37,901 nucleotides of DNA from an uncultured Prevotellaceae bacterium (lineage in GTDB: Bacteria > Bacteroidota > Bacteroidia > Bacteroidales > UBA3663). The notes below the pieces were generated by a model. It was not told the origin of the DNA. It saw only the letters and a list, made by a program, of their open reading frames with translations, and made no database searches. Below are positions 30,864-37,901 of this stretch, one piece after another. The position numbers were made by a program, and so were the translations under genes. Numbering within the stretch: the first letter of the stretch is position 1; each line of letters begins with the position of its first letter. Where the stretch lies: positions 1-37,901 of the forward strand of contig ONNR01000008.1 of NCBI GenBank assembly GCA_900319235.1. The letters run 5' to 3'.

Positions 30864-30899
30864 CCTCTATCATAACCCATCATAACCCCCAATAAACGA

Positions 30900-31514
30900 A
30901 TGCAAATCGATTTCGACAAACTCCAAGGCCTGGTGCCCGCTGTCATCCAGGATGCTGTGACCAACAAGGTCCTCATGCTCGGCTTCATGAATCGCGAAGC
31001 CTACGAAAAAACCGTTCAGACTGGTCTCGTTACCTTCTGGAGCCGCACTCGTAATTGCCTTTGGACCAAAGGTGAGACCTCTGGCAACGTCCTTCGCGTA
31101 GTCAAAATCCTCAACGATTGCGATAACGATACCCTTCTTATCAAAGTCAATCCAGCTGGCCCCGTTTGTCATACTGGTGCCGATACCTGTTGGAATGAGA
31201 CCAACGAACGCAACCCTCTGCTTTTCCTCACTGAACTGCAGGATTTCATCAACAAGCGTCATGAAGAGATGCCCGAAGGCTCCTACACCACAAGCCTCTT
31301 CAAGGATGGTCTCAACCGCATGGCTCAGAAGGTGGGAGAGGAGGCGCTCGAACTCGTCATCGAAGCCACCAATGGTACTAACGACCGTCTCATCTACGAA
31401 GGCTCTGACATGCTTTATCACCTCATAGTTCTGCTTACAAGCAAGGGCCTCCGCATTGAGGATATGGCTGCAGAACTGGCCGAACGTCATCAGCCTGGTT
31501 GGAAAAAACATTAA
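30900..31514 (+). CDS. hisIE: bifunctional phosphoribosyl-AMP cyclohydrolase/phosphoribosyl-ATP pyrophosphatase
   Basis: Catalyses steps 2 and 3 of histidine synthesis. It is 204 residues. The HisI half (1-~105) has FWSRTRNCLWTKGETSGN, the metal-site DCDNDT and the cysteines of GPVCHTGADTCW. The HisE half (~110-204) has the MazG-like GLNRMAQKVGEEALELVIEA and DLLYHLIVLL-type motif (DMLYHLIVLL). It is fourth of the his genes here; hisG, D, C and B are not in the window. Confidence 0.96.
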   Translation: MQIDFDKLQGLVPAVIQDAVTNKVLMLGFMNREAYEKTVQTGLVTFWSRTRNCLWTKGETSGNVLRVVKILNDCDNDTLLIKVNPAGPVCHTGADTCWNETNERNPLLFLTELQDFINKRHEEMPEGSYTTSLFKDGLNRMAQKVGEEALELVIEATNGTNDRLIYEGSDMLYHLIVLLTSKGLRIEDMAAELAERHQPGWKKH

Positions 31515-31532
31515 CCCCTCATAACTCCTCCC

Positions 31533-32333
31533 ATGATCCAATACAAGAACGTCACAATAGCACGAGGTGACAACGTCCTCGTCAGCCACATGGACCTCAC
31601 TGTCGGTGAGGGAGAGTTCGTCTATCTCATAGGCAAGGTTGGTGCTGGCAAATCCTCACTTCTTCGGACTATGTACAAGGATCTCGACATCCTCGAGGGC
31701 GACGAGGCTTGCATTTTCGACGAATACAATCTCCTTGCACTCAAGTCTAGTCAGATACCCCACCTTCGTCGTAAAGTCGGCATCATCTTCCAGGACTTTC
31801 AGTTGCTTACCGACCGCAGTGTCGAAGCCAATCTTGACTTTGTCCTTCGTGCCACAGGTTGGAAAAACTCCGATGACCGTCGTCGTCGAATTACTGAAGT
31901 GCTCGATCTCGTCGATATGGTTGGTTGTGAAAAACGAATGCCCAACACCCTTTCGGGTGGTGAGCAGCAACGTATCGTAATCGCAAGGGCTCTTCTCAAT
32001 AGTCCCCGTCTCATTCTCGCCGACGAGCCTACTGGCAATCTCGACCCCGAGACAGGACAGCGCATAGTGAGTCTTCTCTATAAGATTTGCAAGGAACAAC
32101 ATTCCACCGTAATCATGTCGACCCACAATCTGGCTTTTCTCAACAACTTCCCAGGTCGTGTCATCCATCTCACCGACAACCAACTTGTCGAAGTAGGTGG
32201 TACCGACGAGCCTGACACCATCGAGGATGTCATCGCTGGCTCAACGCCTGATAGTTTGGAATCGTTGGAAGGAATTCCCAGCAATTTGCTTCACGGTTCA
32301 GGTGACAGCAGTAGTGCTGCATCCCATTGCTGA
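31533..32333 (+). CDS. ftsE: FtsE-like cell-division ABC ATPase
   Basis: An ABC ATPase that, with FtsX, controls septal murein hydrolases. It is 266 residues. Walker A GKVGAGKS (34-41), Q-loop Q87, signature LSGGEQQ (140-146), Walker B LILADEP (160-166), H-loop in STHNL. The pattern YLIGKVGAGKSSLLR and VIFQDFQLL-type Q-loop (IIFQDFQLL) are FtsE-specific. Residues ~225-266 are an extra tail beyond usual FtsE. Residues from ~233 on are read antisense to the 3' end of the next gene, a 104-base convergent overlap. No ftsX is adjacent. An alternative is a LolD-type ATPase, less likely. Confidence 0.85.
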   Translation: MIQYKNVTIARGDNVLVSHMDLTVGEGEFVYLIGKVGAGKSSLLRTMYKDLDILEGDEACIFDEYNLLALKSSQIPHLRRKVGIIFQDFQLLTDRSVEANLDFVLRATGWKNSDDRRRRITEVLDLVDMVGCEKRMPNTLSGGEQQRIVIARALLNSPRLILADEPTGNLDPETGQRIVSLLYKICKEQHSTVIMSTHNLAFLNNFPGRVIHLTDNQLVEVGGTDEPDTIEDVIAGSTPDSLESLEGIPSNLLHGSGDSSSAASHC

Positions 32334-32694
32334 CAAGCAGCCAATCCACTTGCAGCGCAATGTTGTAGCGCGAAACCTGGTCAAACACTTCTTGTGTCAG
32401 CCGAACACTCGACGCCTTGTACTCTACAATCATCAGTGCTTCTCCTTCGTCACCGAAGACCACACTGTCGCACCTTCGCTCCAGTTGTCCCACACGAATG
32501 CTGACCTCATTACCTATTCTTCCCGAAGGGTAATTTATCGTCCCGATCAGGTAATGCACGAAGTGCTGGCGCACCCATTCTTCTGGAGTGAGTTTCACCC
32601 AGCGACGACGCTGAGTGTCCCAGATCTCCTCCAGCGAGTTCTTAGGATTTATTCGAGTGCGTACCTCGTATGATGGCAGATTCAGTTTTTCCAA
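32230..32694 (-). CDS. HsdR-N-type PD-(D/E)xK nuclease-like protein
   Basis: A 154-residue protein resembling only the N-terminal nuclease domain of type I restriction HsdR (HSDR_N_2). Residues that fit a PD-(D/E)xK site: E63 (GNEVSI), D76 (CDSVVF), E91 and K93 (VEYKA), then Q106-x3-Y110 (QVSRY), as in RecB-like nucleases. There is no helicase domain and no methylase or specificity gene nearby. This short form next to holA is frequent in Bacteroidetes, so a housekeeping role in DNA repair or replication seems likelier than restriction. It has its own promoter, divergent from holA, and overlaps the end of ftsE by 104 bases. Confidence 0.88.
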   Translation of the reverse strand: MEKLNLPSYEVRTRINPKNSLEEIWDTQRRRWVKLTPEEWVRQHFVHYLIGTINYPSGRIGNEVSIRVGQLERRCDSVVFGDEGEALMIVEYKASSVRLTQEVFDQVSRYNIALQVDWLLVSNGMQHYCCHLNREANCWEFLPTIPNYQALSQR

Positions 32695-32717
32695 AGTCCA
32701 GTTAACTATTTATTGTT

Positions 32718-32736
32718 AATTGTTATTTGTTAATTG
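32718..32736. repeat. AATTGTTATTTGTTAATTG, second copy
   Basis: An exact 19-base copy of the sequence at 29966-29984, in the leader of the HsdR-N-like gene. Confidence 0.85.
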
Positions 32737-32753
32737 ATAAGTGTTTTAGGCTG

Positions 32754-32761
32754 CAAAGATA
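32754..32761 (-). promoter_or_regulatory. -7 promoter box of HsdR-N-like gene
   Basis: On the minus strand this is TATCTTTG followed by CAGCC. The ATG at 32694 is 60 bases downstream, leaving the AT-rich repeat in the leader. No clear box is seen for the divergent holA. Confidence 0.8.
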
Positions 32762-32776
32762 CTAAAGAAATTCGAA

Positions 32777-33808
32777 ATGGCAAAGAAATCCGACGATTTT
32801 CAGCGCATAAAGGCCCAAATTGAGCAGCGGCAATACGCTCCTGTCTATCTTCTGCATGGCGAAGAAGCCTTTTTCATTGACCAACTCGCCAACCTTCTCC
32901 TCGATACGGTGCTCACCGATGACGAGAAGGATTTCGATCTGGTGCAGTTCTTTGCAGGTGCAGGCGAGTTCACGATAGGAGATGTTATCTCTGCCTGTCG
33001 TCGTTTCCCCATGGTGGCCGAAAAACAACTTGTCCTGCTTCGTGAAGCGCAGGCTCTTGACAAGCGTTCCTTCAAGCTCGACGACCTTTGTCTCTACCTT
33101 AAGCAGCCCAGCCCAAGCACTATCCTCGTCATCATCTATAAGACTTCCACTATCACCGGTGCCACCGAATTGGTGAAGCTTTGCAAAAAGATTGGAGAAG
33201 TCTATCAGAGCGACAAGGTGCGTGACTACGAACTGCCCCGCGTCCTTCCTGGTTTCCTGCAGTCGCTTGGCGTCAACGCCGAACCCAAGGCCATCGACAT
33301 GCTTCAGAACTTCATCGGAGCTGATTTTAGCCGTCTCACCCATGAGGTGGACAAACTCCGTCTCTCGTTGCAAGGACGAACTACAATCACTGCACAGGAT
33401 GTGGCTGACCATGTCGGTATATCTCGCGAGTTCAATGTCTTTGAACTTGTAGAAGCCCTTGCTCGCAAGGATGCCCAGCGCGTCGAGTTGATTCGTCTTT
33501 ATTTCGCGCGTAATCCCAAGGCTGGACCCTTGCCCATGGTCATCTCCACGCTCTTCAGTTTCTTCCAGAACATGATGATGGCCTACTATTGTCAGGATCG
33601 CTCTGTCAACGGCATCATGAAAGAGGTAGGTTGCAGCTATCCGCAAGCGAAGAGCGTCCTCGACGGTATGCGTCAGTTCAATGCTCGCACCGTGATGCGC
33701 AACATCGCTATCCTTCGTGATTTCGATGCGCGCAGCAAAGGTGGCCGTCCCGCCACCACACCCGATCCCGACCTCCTACATGAGTTGTTCTATCAGCTCA
33801 CCCACTAA
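32777..33808 (+). CDS. holA: DNA polymerase III delta subunit
   Basis: The clamp-loader subunit that opens the beta clamp. It is 343 residues. The start region APVYLLHGEEAFFIDQLANLL is the typical delta N-terminus, followed by VISACRRFPMVAEKQLVLLREAQ and the domain III helices (FNVFELVEALARKDAQR, FSFFQNMMMAYY). It is divergent from the HsdR-N-like gene with only 82 bases between the start codons, and no recognisable -7 box of its own. Confidence 0.93.
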   Translation: MAKKSDDFQRIKAQIEQRQYAPVYLLHGEEAFFIDQLANLLLDTVLTDDEKDFDLVQFFAGAGEFTIGDVISACRRFPMVAEKQLVLLREAQALDKRSFKLDDLCLYLKQPSPSTILVIIYKTSTITGATELVKLCKKIGEVYQSDKVRDYELPRVLPGFLQSLGVNAEPKAIDMLQNFIGADFSRLTHEVDKLRLSLQGRTTITAQDVADHVGISREFNVFELVEALARKDAQRVELIRLYFARNPKAGPLPMVISTLFSFFQNMMMAYYCQDRSVNGIMKEVGCSYPQAKSVLDGMRQFNARTVMRNIAILRDFDARSKGGRPATTPDPDLLHELFYQLTH

Positions 33809-33892
33809 GAGTGTCCATATCACAGTCACTCAGCCCGCCCTTTAATGTGTTTCAGTCGCGACCAACTATGGCCGCCCAATATAAGATTAACT

Positions 33893-35269
33893 ATGCATCC
33901 ATTCTCCGAAATCACCATTGCTGTAGCCGGTACAGGCTATGTAGGCCTTTCCATCGCCACATTGTTGGCACAGCATCACAAAGTCATCGCTGTTGATGTC
34001 GTCCCCGAAAAGGTTGATAAAATTAACCGTGGCATCAGCCCCATACAGGATGAATACATCGAACGTTACCTCACAGAGGTTCTTCCCGCCCTCCGCAAGG
34101 AAGGCAAGGGTGGTGACCTCACCGCCACCCTCGATGGTCCAGCTGCCTATCGCCAGGCCGACTTTGTGGTCATTGCTGCTCCCACCAATTATGATCCCGT
34201 CAAGAACTACTTCGACACTTCCCACGTCGAAGAAGTCATCGACCTCGTCATCGCCAACAACCCCGATGCTGTCATGGTCATCAAGAGCACCATCCCCGTC
34301 GGTTACACCCGTTCGCTCTACGTCAAGTACGCTCTCCAGTTCCTCTACAAGCCAGAACTGAAAGGCAAGAAGTTCAACCTTCTTTTCTCGCCTGAATTCC
34401 TGCGCGAGTCGAAGGCCCTCTATGACAACCTCTATCCTTCGCGCATCATCGTAGGCTTCCCCAAGCTCATCCACATCGACGAGAAGAACTTCACCGAGGA
34501 GAACGCCGCCATCACCGCTATCGGCAATCCTCAGGCCGAGGAGTTCGCCCACACGTTTGCCGACCTTCTTGTCGAAGGAGCGCTGAAGGAAGATATCCCA
34601 ACGCTCTTTATGGGCATGAAGGAGGCAGAAGCCGTCAAACTTTTCTCCAACACCTATCTCGCCCTGCGTGTCAGCTATTTCAACGAACTTGACACCTACG
34701 CCGAAGTCAAGGGTCTCGATACCGCATCCATCATCAATGGTGTTGGCCTCGATCCACGAATCGGTACCCATTACAATAACCCATCATTTGGCTATGGAGG
34801 CTATTGCCTGCCCAAGGACACCAAGCAGCTCCTTGCCAACTATCAGGACGTTCCGCAGGAGATGATGACAGCTATCGTGCAGAGCAACCGCACACGCAAG
34901 GATTTCATAGCCGATGCTGTGCTGAAGATGGCAGGATGGTACGACTATAGCAGCAACAACCAGTATGGTGCAAACGACCCCAATGCCTGTGTCATTGGAG
35001 TCTATCGCCTCACGATGAAGTCCAACTCCGATAACTTCCGCCAGTCCGCCATCCAGGGCATTATGAAGCGCATCAAGGCCAAGGGTGCGGAAGTCATCAT
35101 CTACGAGCCAGCTCTTCCCGATGGCTCTACCTTCTTCGGCAGCAAGGTAATCAACGACCTTCAGGCGTTCAAAGATCAATCCCACGCTATTATTGCGAAC
35201 CGCTACGACACCTGCCTTGATGACGTCAAGGATAAGGTCTACACCCGCGACATCTTCCGTCGCGATTAA
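33893..35269 (+). CDS. ugd: UDP-glucose 6-dehydrogenase
   Basis: Oxidises UDP-glucose to UDP-glucuronate for surface polysaccharides. From the ATG at 33893 ([13 protein letters not shown]) it is 458 residues. The frame opens at 33845, but the extra 16 residues precede the Rossmann fold and are unlike the family. NAD site GTGYVG (13-18), SPEFLRE (166-172), catalytic C305 in GGYCLPKD. The C-terminal domain keeps the Rossmann pattern. Other nucleotide-sugar dehydrogenases (UDP-ManNAc) are possible, but length and motif order fit Ugd. No polysaccharide cluster surrounds it. Confidence 0.92.
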   Translation: MHPFSEITIAVAGTGYVGLSIATLLAQHHKVIAVDVVPEKVDKINRGISPIQDEYIERYLTEVLPALRKEGKGGDLTATLDGPAAYRQADFVVIAAPTNYDPVKNYFDTSHVEEVIDLVIANNPDAVMVIKSTIPVGYTRSLYVKYALQFLYKPELKGKKFNLLFSPEFLRESKALYDNLYPSRIIVGFPKLIHIDEKNFTEENAAITAIGNPQAEEFAHTFADLLVEGALKEDIPTLFMGMKEAEAVKLFSNTYLALRVSYFNELDTYAEVKGLDTASIINGVGLDPRIGTHYNNPSFGYGGYCLPKDTKQLLANYQDVPQEMMTAIVQSNRTRKDFIADAVLKMAGWYDYSSNNQYGANDPNACVIGVYRLTMKSNSDNFRQSAIQGIMKRIKAKGAEVIIYEPALPDGSTFFGSKVINDLQAFKDQSHAIIANRYDTCLDDVKDKVYTRDIFRRD

Positions 35270-35322
35270 TTAGTTCCTCGCGTCGCTCGGTTCCGTTGCC
35301 TCGCGTTCCATTTGTTTTCGTC

Positions 35323-35340
35323 GCAGCTATGTTTGGCTGC
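35323..35340 (+). repeat. GCAGC/GCTGC hairpin before the ACT-domain gene
   Basis: GCAGC (35323-35327) pairs with GCTGC (35336-35340) around TATGTTTG. The flanks resemble those of 30846-30863, with TTCGT(C)GCAGC before and GGCTGCCC after, again in a pyrimidine-rich gap just before a start codon. Confidence 0.65.
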
Positions 35341-35363
35341 CCCATCATTTAATATCCACTCCT

Positions 35364-35636
35364 ATGAACCGCACAGTCATAACCGTAGTAGGCAAGGATA
35401 CCATCGGTATCATCGCCGCCGTATGCACTTATCTTGCAGAAAACAATGTCAACATCCTCGACATCACTCAGACCACTCTCCGTGACTACTTTACAATGAT
35501 GATGATCGTCGACATCAACAACTGTAACGTCCCTTTCAGCGAACTTCGTGACGGTCTCGCTGCCGTCGGCCAATCCAAGGGCTTGGAAATCAAGTGCCAG
35601 AAGGAAGAAATCTTCAACCAGATGCATCGCATCTAA
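35364..35636 (+). CDS. ACT-domain protein, UPF0237
   Basis: A 90-residue protein made of one ACT domain (MNRTVITVVGKDTIGIIAAVCTYLAE, then NILDITQT and FTMMMIVD). It matches the UPF0237 family, which is nearly always followed by UPF0210, as here. A small-molecule (probably amino acid) sensing role is likely; the ligand is unknown. Twelve bases separate it from the next gene. Confidence 0.9.
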   Translation: MNRTVITVVGKDTIGIIAAVCTYLAENNVNILDITQTTLRDYFTMMMIVDINNCNVPFSELRDGLAAVGQSKGLEIKCQKEEIFNQMHRI

Positions 35637-35648
35637 TTTTGCCTAACC

Positions 35649-37016
35649 ATGATCAATGTATCCGAGGTCCTTGAGACCAACCAAATGATAGACCAGGAAC
35701 ATCTCGATGTGCGCACCATCACGATGGGCATCTCCTTGCTCGACTGTTCCACCGAATCCGTACTTCAGACTTGCCAGAATATCTACGATAAGATCCTGCG
35801 CTATGCTTCAAGCCTTGTCCGCACGGGCGAAGCCATCTCGCAGGAATACGGCATTCCTATTGTCAACAAACGCATCTCCATCACACCAGTAGCCATCGTT
35901 GGCGCTTCGTGCTGCAAGACAACCCACGATTTCGTGAAGATAGCTCGAACACTCGACCGCGCAGCCCACGATGTCGGCGTCAACTTCATTGGTGGTTATT
36001 CGGCTACTGTGCAGAAGGGTATGACCCGAGCCGATGAACTTCTTATCCGTTCTATCCCTGAAGCCATGAAGCGCACCGAACTCGTCTGCTCCAGCGTCAA
36101 TGTCGGCTCAACAAAGACAGGTATCAATATGGATGCAGTGCGTCTTATGGGTGATGTCATTAAAGAAACTGCCCTCGCCACTAAGGAATCCGATTCACTG
36201 GGTTGCGCCAAGCTTGTCGTTTTCTGCAATGCACCCGATGATAACCCCTTCATGGCAGGTGCTTTTCATGGCGTGTCTGAAGCTGAAGCCATCATCAATG
36301 TCGGTGTCTCAGGCCCTGGCGTCGTAAAGCATGTGCTCGAAAATCTGCCTGAAGGCACCAACTTCGAAGTGCTCTGTGAAACCATCAAGAAGACTGCATT
36401 CAAGATTACTCGTGTGGGACAACTTGTCGCACAGGAAGCCTCTCGTCGCCTGGGAGTACCCTTCGGCATCATCGACCTCTCGTTGGCTCCCACGCCCGCT
36501 ATTGGCGACTCCGTGGCCGACATCCTGCAGGCCATCGGCCTTGAGCGAACAGGTGCACCAGGTACCACAGCAGCCCTTGCACTCCTTAACGACCAGGTCA
36601 AGAAGGGCGGCGTGATGGCAAGTTCTTATGTAGGCGGTCTCTCGGGCGCCTTTATCCCCGTCAGCGAAGATCAAGGCATGATTGATGCCGTCAATGCTGG
36701 AGCCCTAACCATCGAAAAACTCGAAGCTATGACCTGCGTATGTTCTGTAGGTCTCGACATGATTGCCATCCCGGGCGATACACCAGCCACTACCATTGCC
36801 GGCATCATCGCCGACGAAGCTGCTATCGGTATGGTCAACCAGAAGACCACTGCTGTTCGCGTCATCCCCGTCATCGGCAAGGGAGTGGGAGAGGTGGTAG
36901 AGTTCGGTGGCCTCCTCGGTTATGCCCCCATTATGCCCGTCAATCGTTTTGCATGCGACGTCTTCGTCAATCGTGGTGGCCGCATCCCAGCACCCATCCA
37001 TAGCTTCAAGAACTGA
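35649..37016 (+). CDS. UPF0210/DUF711 (PFL-like) family protein
   Basis: A 455-residue cytosolic protein of the UPF0210 family. Recognisable segments are [12 protein letters not shown] near the N-terminus, [42 protein letters not shown] and [12 protein letters not shown]. Structures of relatives resemble pyruvate formate-lyase, but the radical glycine machinery is absent and no activity is established. It is cotranscribed with the UPF0237 ACT protein, which probably regulates it. Confidence 0.93.
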   Translation: MINVSEVLETNQMIDQEHLDVRTITMGISLLDCSTESVLQTCQNIYDKILRYASSLVRTGEAISQEYGIPIVNKRISITPVAIVGASCCKTTHDFVKIARTLDRAAHDVGVNFIGGYSATVQKGMTRADELLIRSIPEAMKRTELVCSSVNVGSTKTGINMDAVRLMGDVIKETALATKESDSLGCAKLVVFCNAPDDNPFMAGAFHGVSEAEAIINVGVSGPGVVKHVLENLPEGTNFEVLCETIKKTAFKITRVGQLVAQEASRRLGVPFGIIDLSLAPTPAIGDSVADILQAIGLERTGAPGTTAALALLNDQVKKGGVMASSYVGGLSGAFIPVSEDQGMIDAVNAGALTIEKLEAMTCVCSVGLDMIAIPGDTPATTIAGIIADEAAIGMVNQKTTAVRVIPVIGKGVGEVVEFGGLLGYAPIMPVNRFACDVFVNRGGRIPAPIHSFKN

Positions 37017-37047
37017 AGCTGCTTTTCTGCATTCGTTTATTTCGGTT

Positions 37048-37071
37048 TTCCGTAATTCCGGTATTCCGTTA
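37048..37071. repeat. 8-bp TTCCGNNA tandem repeat
   Basis: Three contiguous units, TTCCGTAA, TTCCGGTA and TTCCGTTA, lie in the gap between the UPF0210 gene and the MG2-type gene, 26 bases before its ATG. Confidence 0.75.
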
Positions 37072-37097
37072 TACCTGTTCTCAAAAAAGTCTTTACT

Positions 37098-37901
37098 ATG
37101 CGCTTCCTCCTGACCCTGTTGTCTCTCCTCCTTTCTCTCCCTGCTATGGCGCAGGTAGAGAAAAATGATTCGCTTGCCGAACGTCTACAGCTCCAGCGTA
37201 GCCTGTTCCCACAGGAGAAGGTTCACATTATGACTGACCGCGAGCTCTATCATCCCGGCGACACGATTTGGATGCGCGCATGGTTAGTGGAAGGTGAATC
37301 GCTGAAGCCGCGATATCGGAGTAGCCGCTTCGTTTACTCCGACCTGCGCAATGGCATAGACCAACCTGTCTCGTGGTGTAAGATGATGGAGCGCGAAGGC
37401 CGTTTCGTTGGGCACATTATCTTGTCCAAGGAACTCGTCAGTGGCGATTACACGCTCACCGGCTACACTTATTATATATTAGGGACGAAACAAGAATTTA
37501 TTTTTCGCAAAACTATCCATGTCATCACTGAAAAGGATGTGGCCAAAGGCTATGTTGTGCGTCCGCTTCACGAAGGCTATCGCCCCGATGCGCCAATGCT
37601 TCTACCAGATTCCGTTAGGCCATATTCCTATTATCGACGCGACACGCTCACACGCTTCACCTTCGACGCTCCCGATTCCACTTGGCTCTCTATCTCAGTC
37701 ACCGACGACCACCTAACCCCCGTCGATACTGCAGCTTCCATCACGCATATGCTGCCTCTTGTGCCCGATCTCTTTTCTCTCGAAACTATTTCTAGTGACA
37801 CTAGTCTCTACAAGCCACGTTTCTTCTACGAAAGGTCGCAGAGCATCAGCGGTCGTCTCACTTACCGCCTCTACAATAAGCCTTATAAGGTCGTTCTGGT
37901 G
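37098..37901 (+). CDS. secreted MG2 (macroglobulin-like) domain protein, 3' end missing
   Basis: The frame is open from the ATG at 37098 to the window end (268 codons), so the gene is truncated only by the window. Signal peptide MRFLLTLLSLLLSLPAMA-Q. After a short linker, EKVHIMTDRELYHPGDTIWM (~41-60) is the hallmark of the MG2 domain of alpha-2-macroglobulin-like proteins. SGDYTLTGYTYY (~115-126) completes that beta-sandwich. In Bacteroidetes such N-termini belong to large periplasmic or outer membrane proteins, some with a TonB-receptor plug later. What follows is outside the window. Confidence 0.8.
   Translation, partial: MRFLLTLLSLLLSLPAMAQVEKNDSLAERLQLQRSLFPQEKVHIMTDRELYHPGDTIWMRAWLVEGESLKPRYRSSRFVYSDLRNGIDQPVSWCKMMEREGRFVGHIILSKELVSGDYTLTGYTYYILGTKQEFIFRKTIHVITEKDVAKGYVVRPLHEGYRPDAPMLLPDSVRPYSYYRRDTLTRFTFDAPDSTWLSISVTDDHLTPVDTAASITHMLPLVPDLFSLETISSDTSLYKPRFFYERSQSISGRLTYRLYNKPYKVVLV

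Noticed and set aside
32230..32694. Type I restriction-modification locus
   Set aside because: Only the HsdR N-terminal domain is present; hsdM, hsdS and the helicase part are missing, and the neighbours are housekeeping genes.
33887..34771. 294-codon minus-strand frame antisense to ugd
   Set aside because: Asp/Gly/Val-rich mirror of a well-identified gene, without a promoter or family. The same applies to 32762-33646 opposite holA.

Overview
The window looks like a piece of a Bacteroidales chromosome, most likely Prevotellaceae. At least ten genes are preceded by the Bacteroidetes -7 box (TAnnTTTG, usually TATCTTTG), and few have a Shine-Dalgarno site. The gene content is also typical of the phylum: Bacteroidetes-type LptD, DUF4254 next to a GT9 glycosyltransferase, DUF5715, a stand-alone AICAR transformylase, PPi-dependent phosphofructokinase, and an HsdR-N-like protein divergent from holA. 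No sequence search was possible, so families are named from motifs and recall.

Layout. 1-107: 3' end of a 5S rRNA and its terminator. 227-1666: a secreted oligogalacturonate-lyase-like beta-propeller with its own promoter and terminator. 1690-2400: non-coding DNA dominated by two families of 42-bp tandem repeats. 2534-4484: a Na/Pi cotransporter-PhoU protein. 4522-6373: a LysR regulator divergent from two small unknown genes. 6438-13419 (minus): AICAR transformylase, PPi-phosphofructokinase, dipeptide epimerase, rsmA and dnaG, tightly packed. 13483-16512 (plus): a lipoprotein with an alpha/alpha-barrel glycosidase look and a DUF5715 peptidase-like protein. 16565-16774: a long inverted repeat and a possible 53-residue gene. 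16724-23377 (minus): one apparent six-gene operon, DUF4254, GT9 glycosyltransferase, LytTR response regulator, second Na/Pi cotransporter, tdk, and a 661-residue protein that may be a tubulin-like fold without its nucleotide loops. 23421-32333 (plus): topB, then lptD, hisH, hisA, hisF, hisIE and ftsE. 32230-32761 (minus): an HsdR-N-type nuclease-like gene. 32777-37901 (plus): holA, a UDP-glucose dehydrogenase, an ACT-domain/UPF0210 pair, and the start of an MG2-type surface protein cut by the window end.

How the genes fit together. Most of the window is core housekeeping: replication (dnaG, holA, topB), ribosome maturation (rsmA), histidine and purine biosynthesis, glycolysis, and envelope building (lptD, GT9, ugd, dipeptide epimerase). 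There is no phage, IS element, tRNA or CRISPR array. The less expected material is the 42-bp repeat block, the tdk-coupled protein, the inverted repeat over the start of a small ORF, the 9-bp repeat that supplies a stop codon, and the 104-bp convergent overlap of ftsE with its neighbour.
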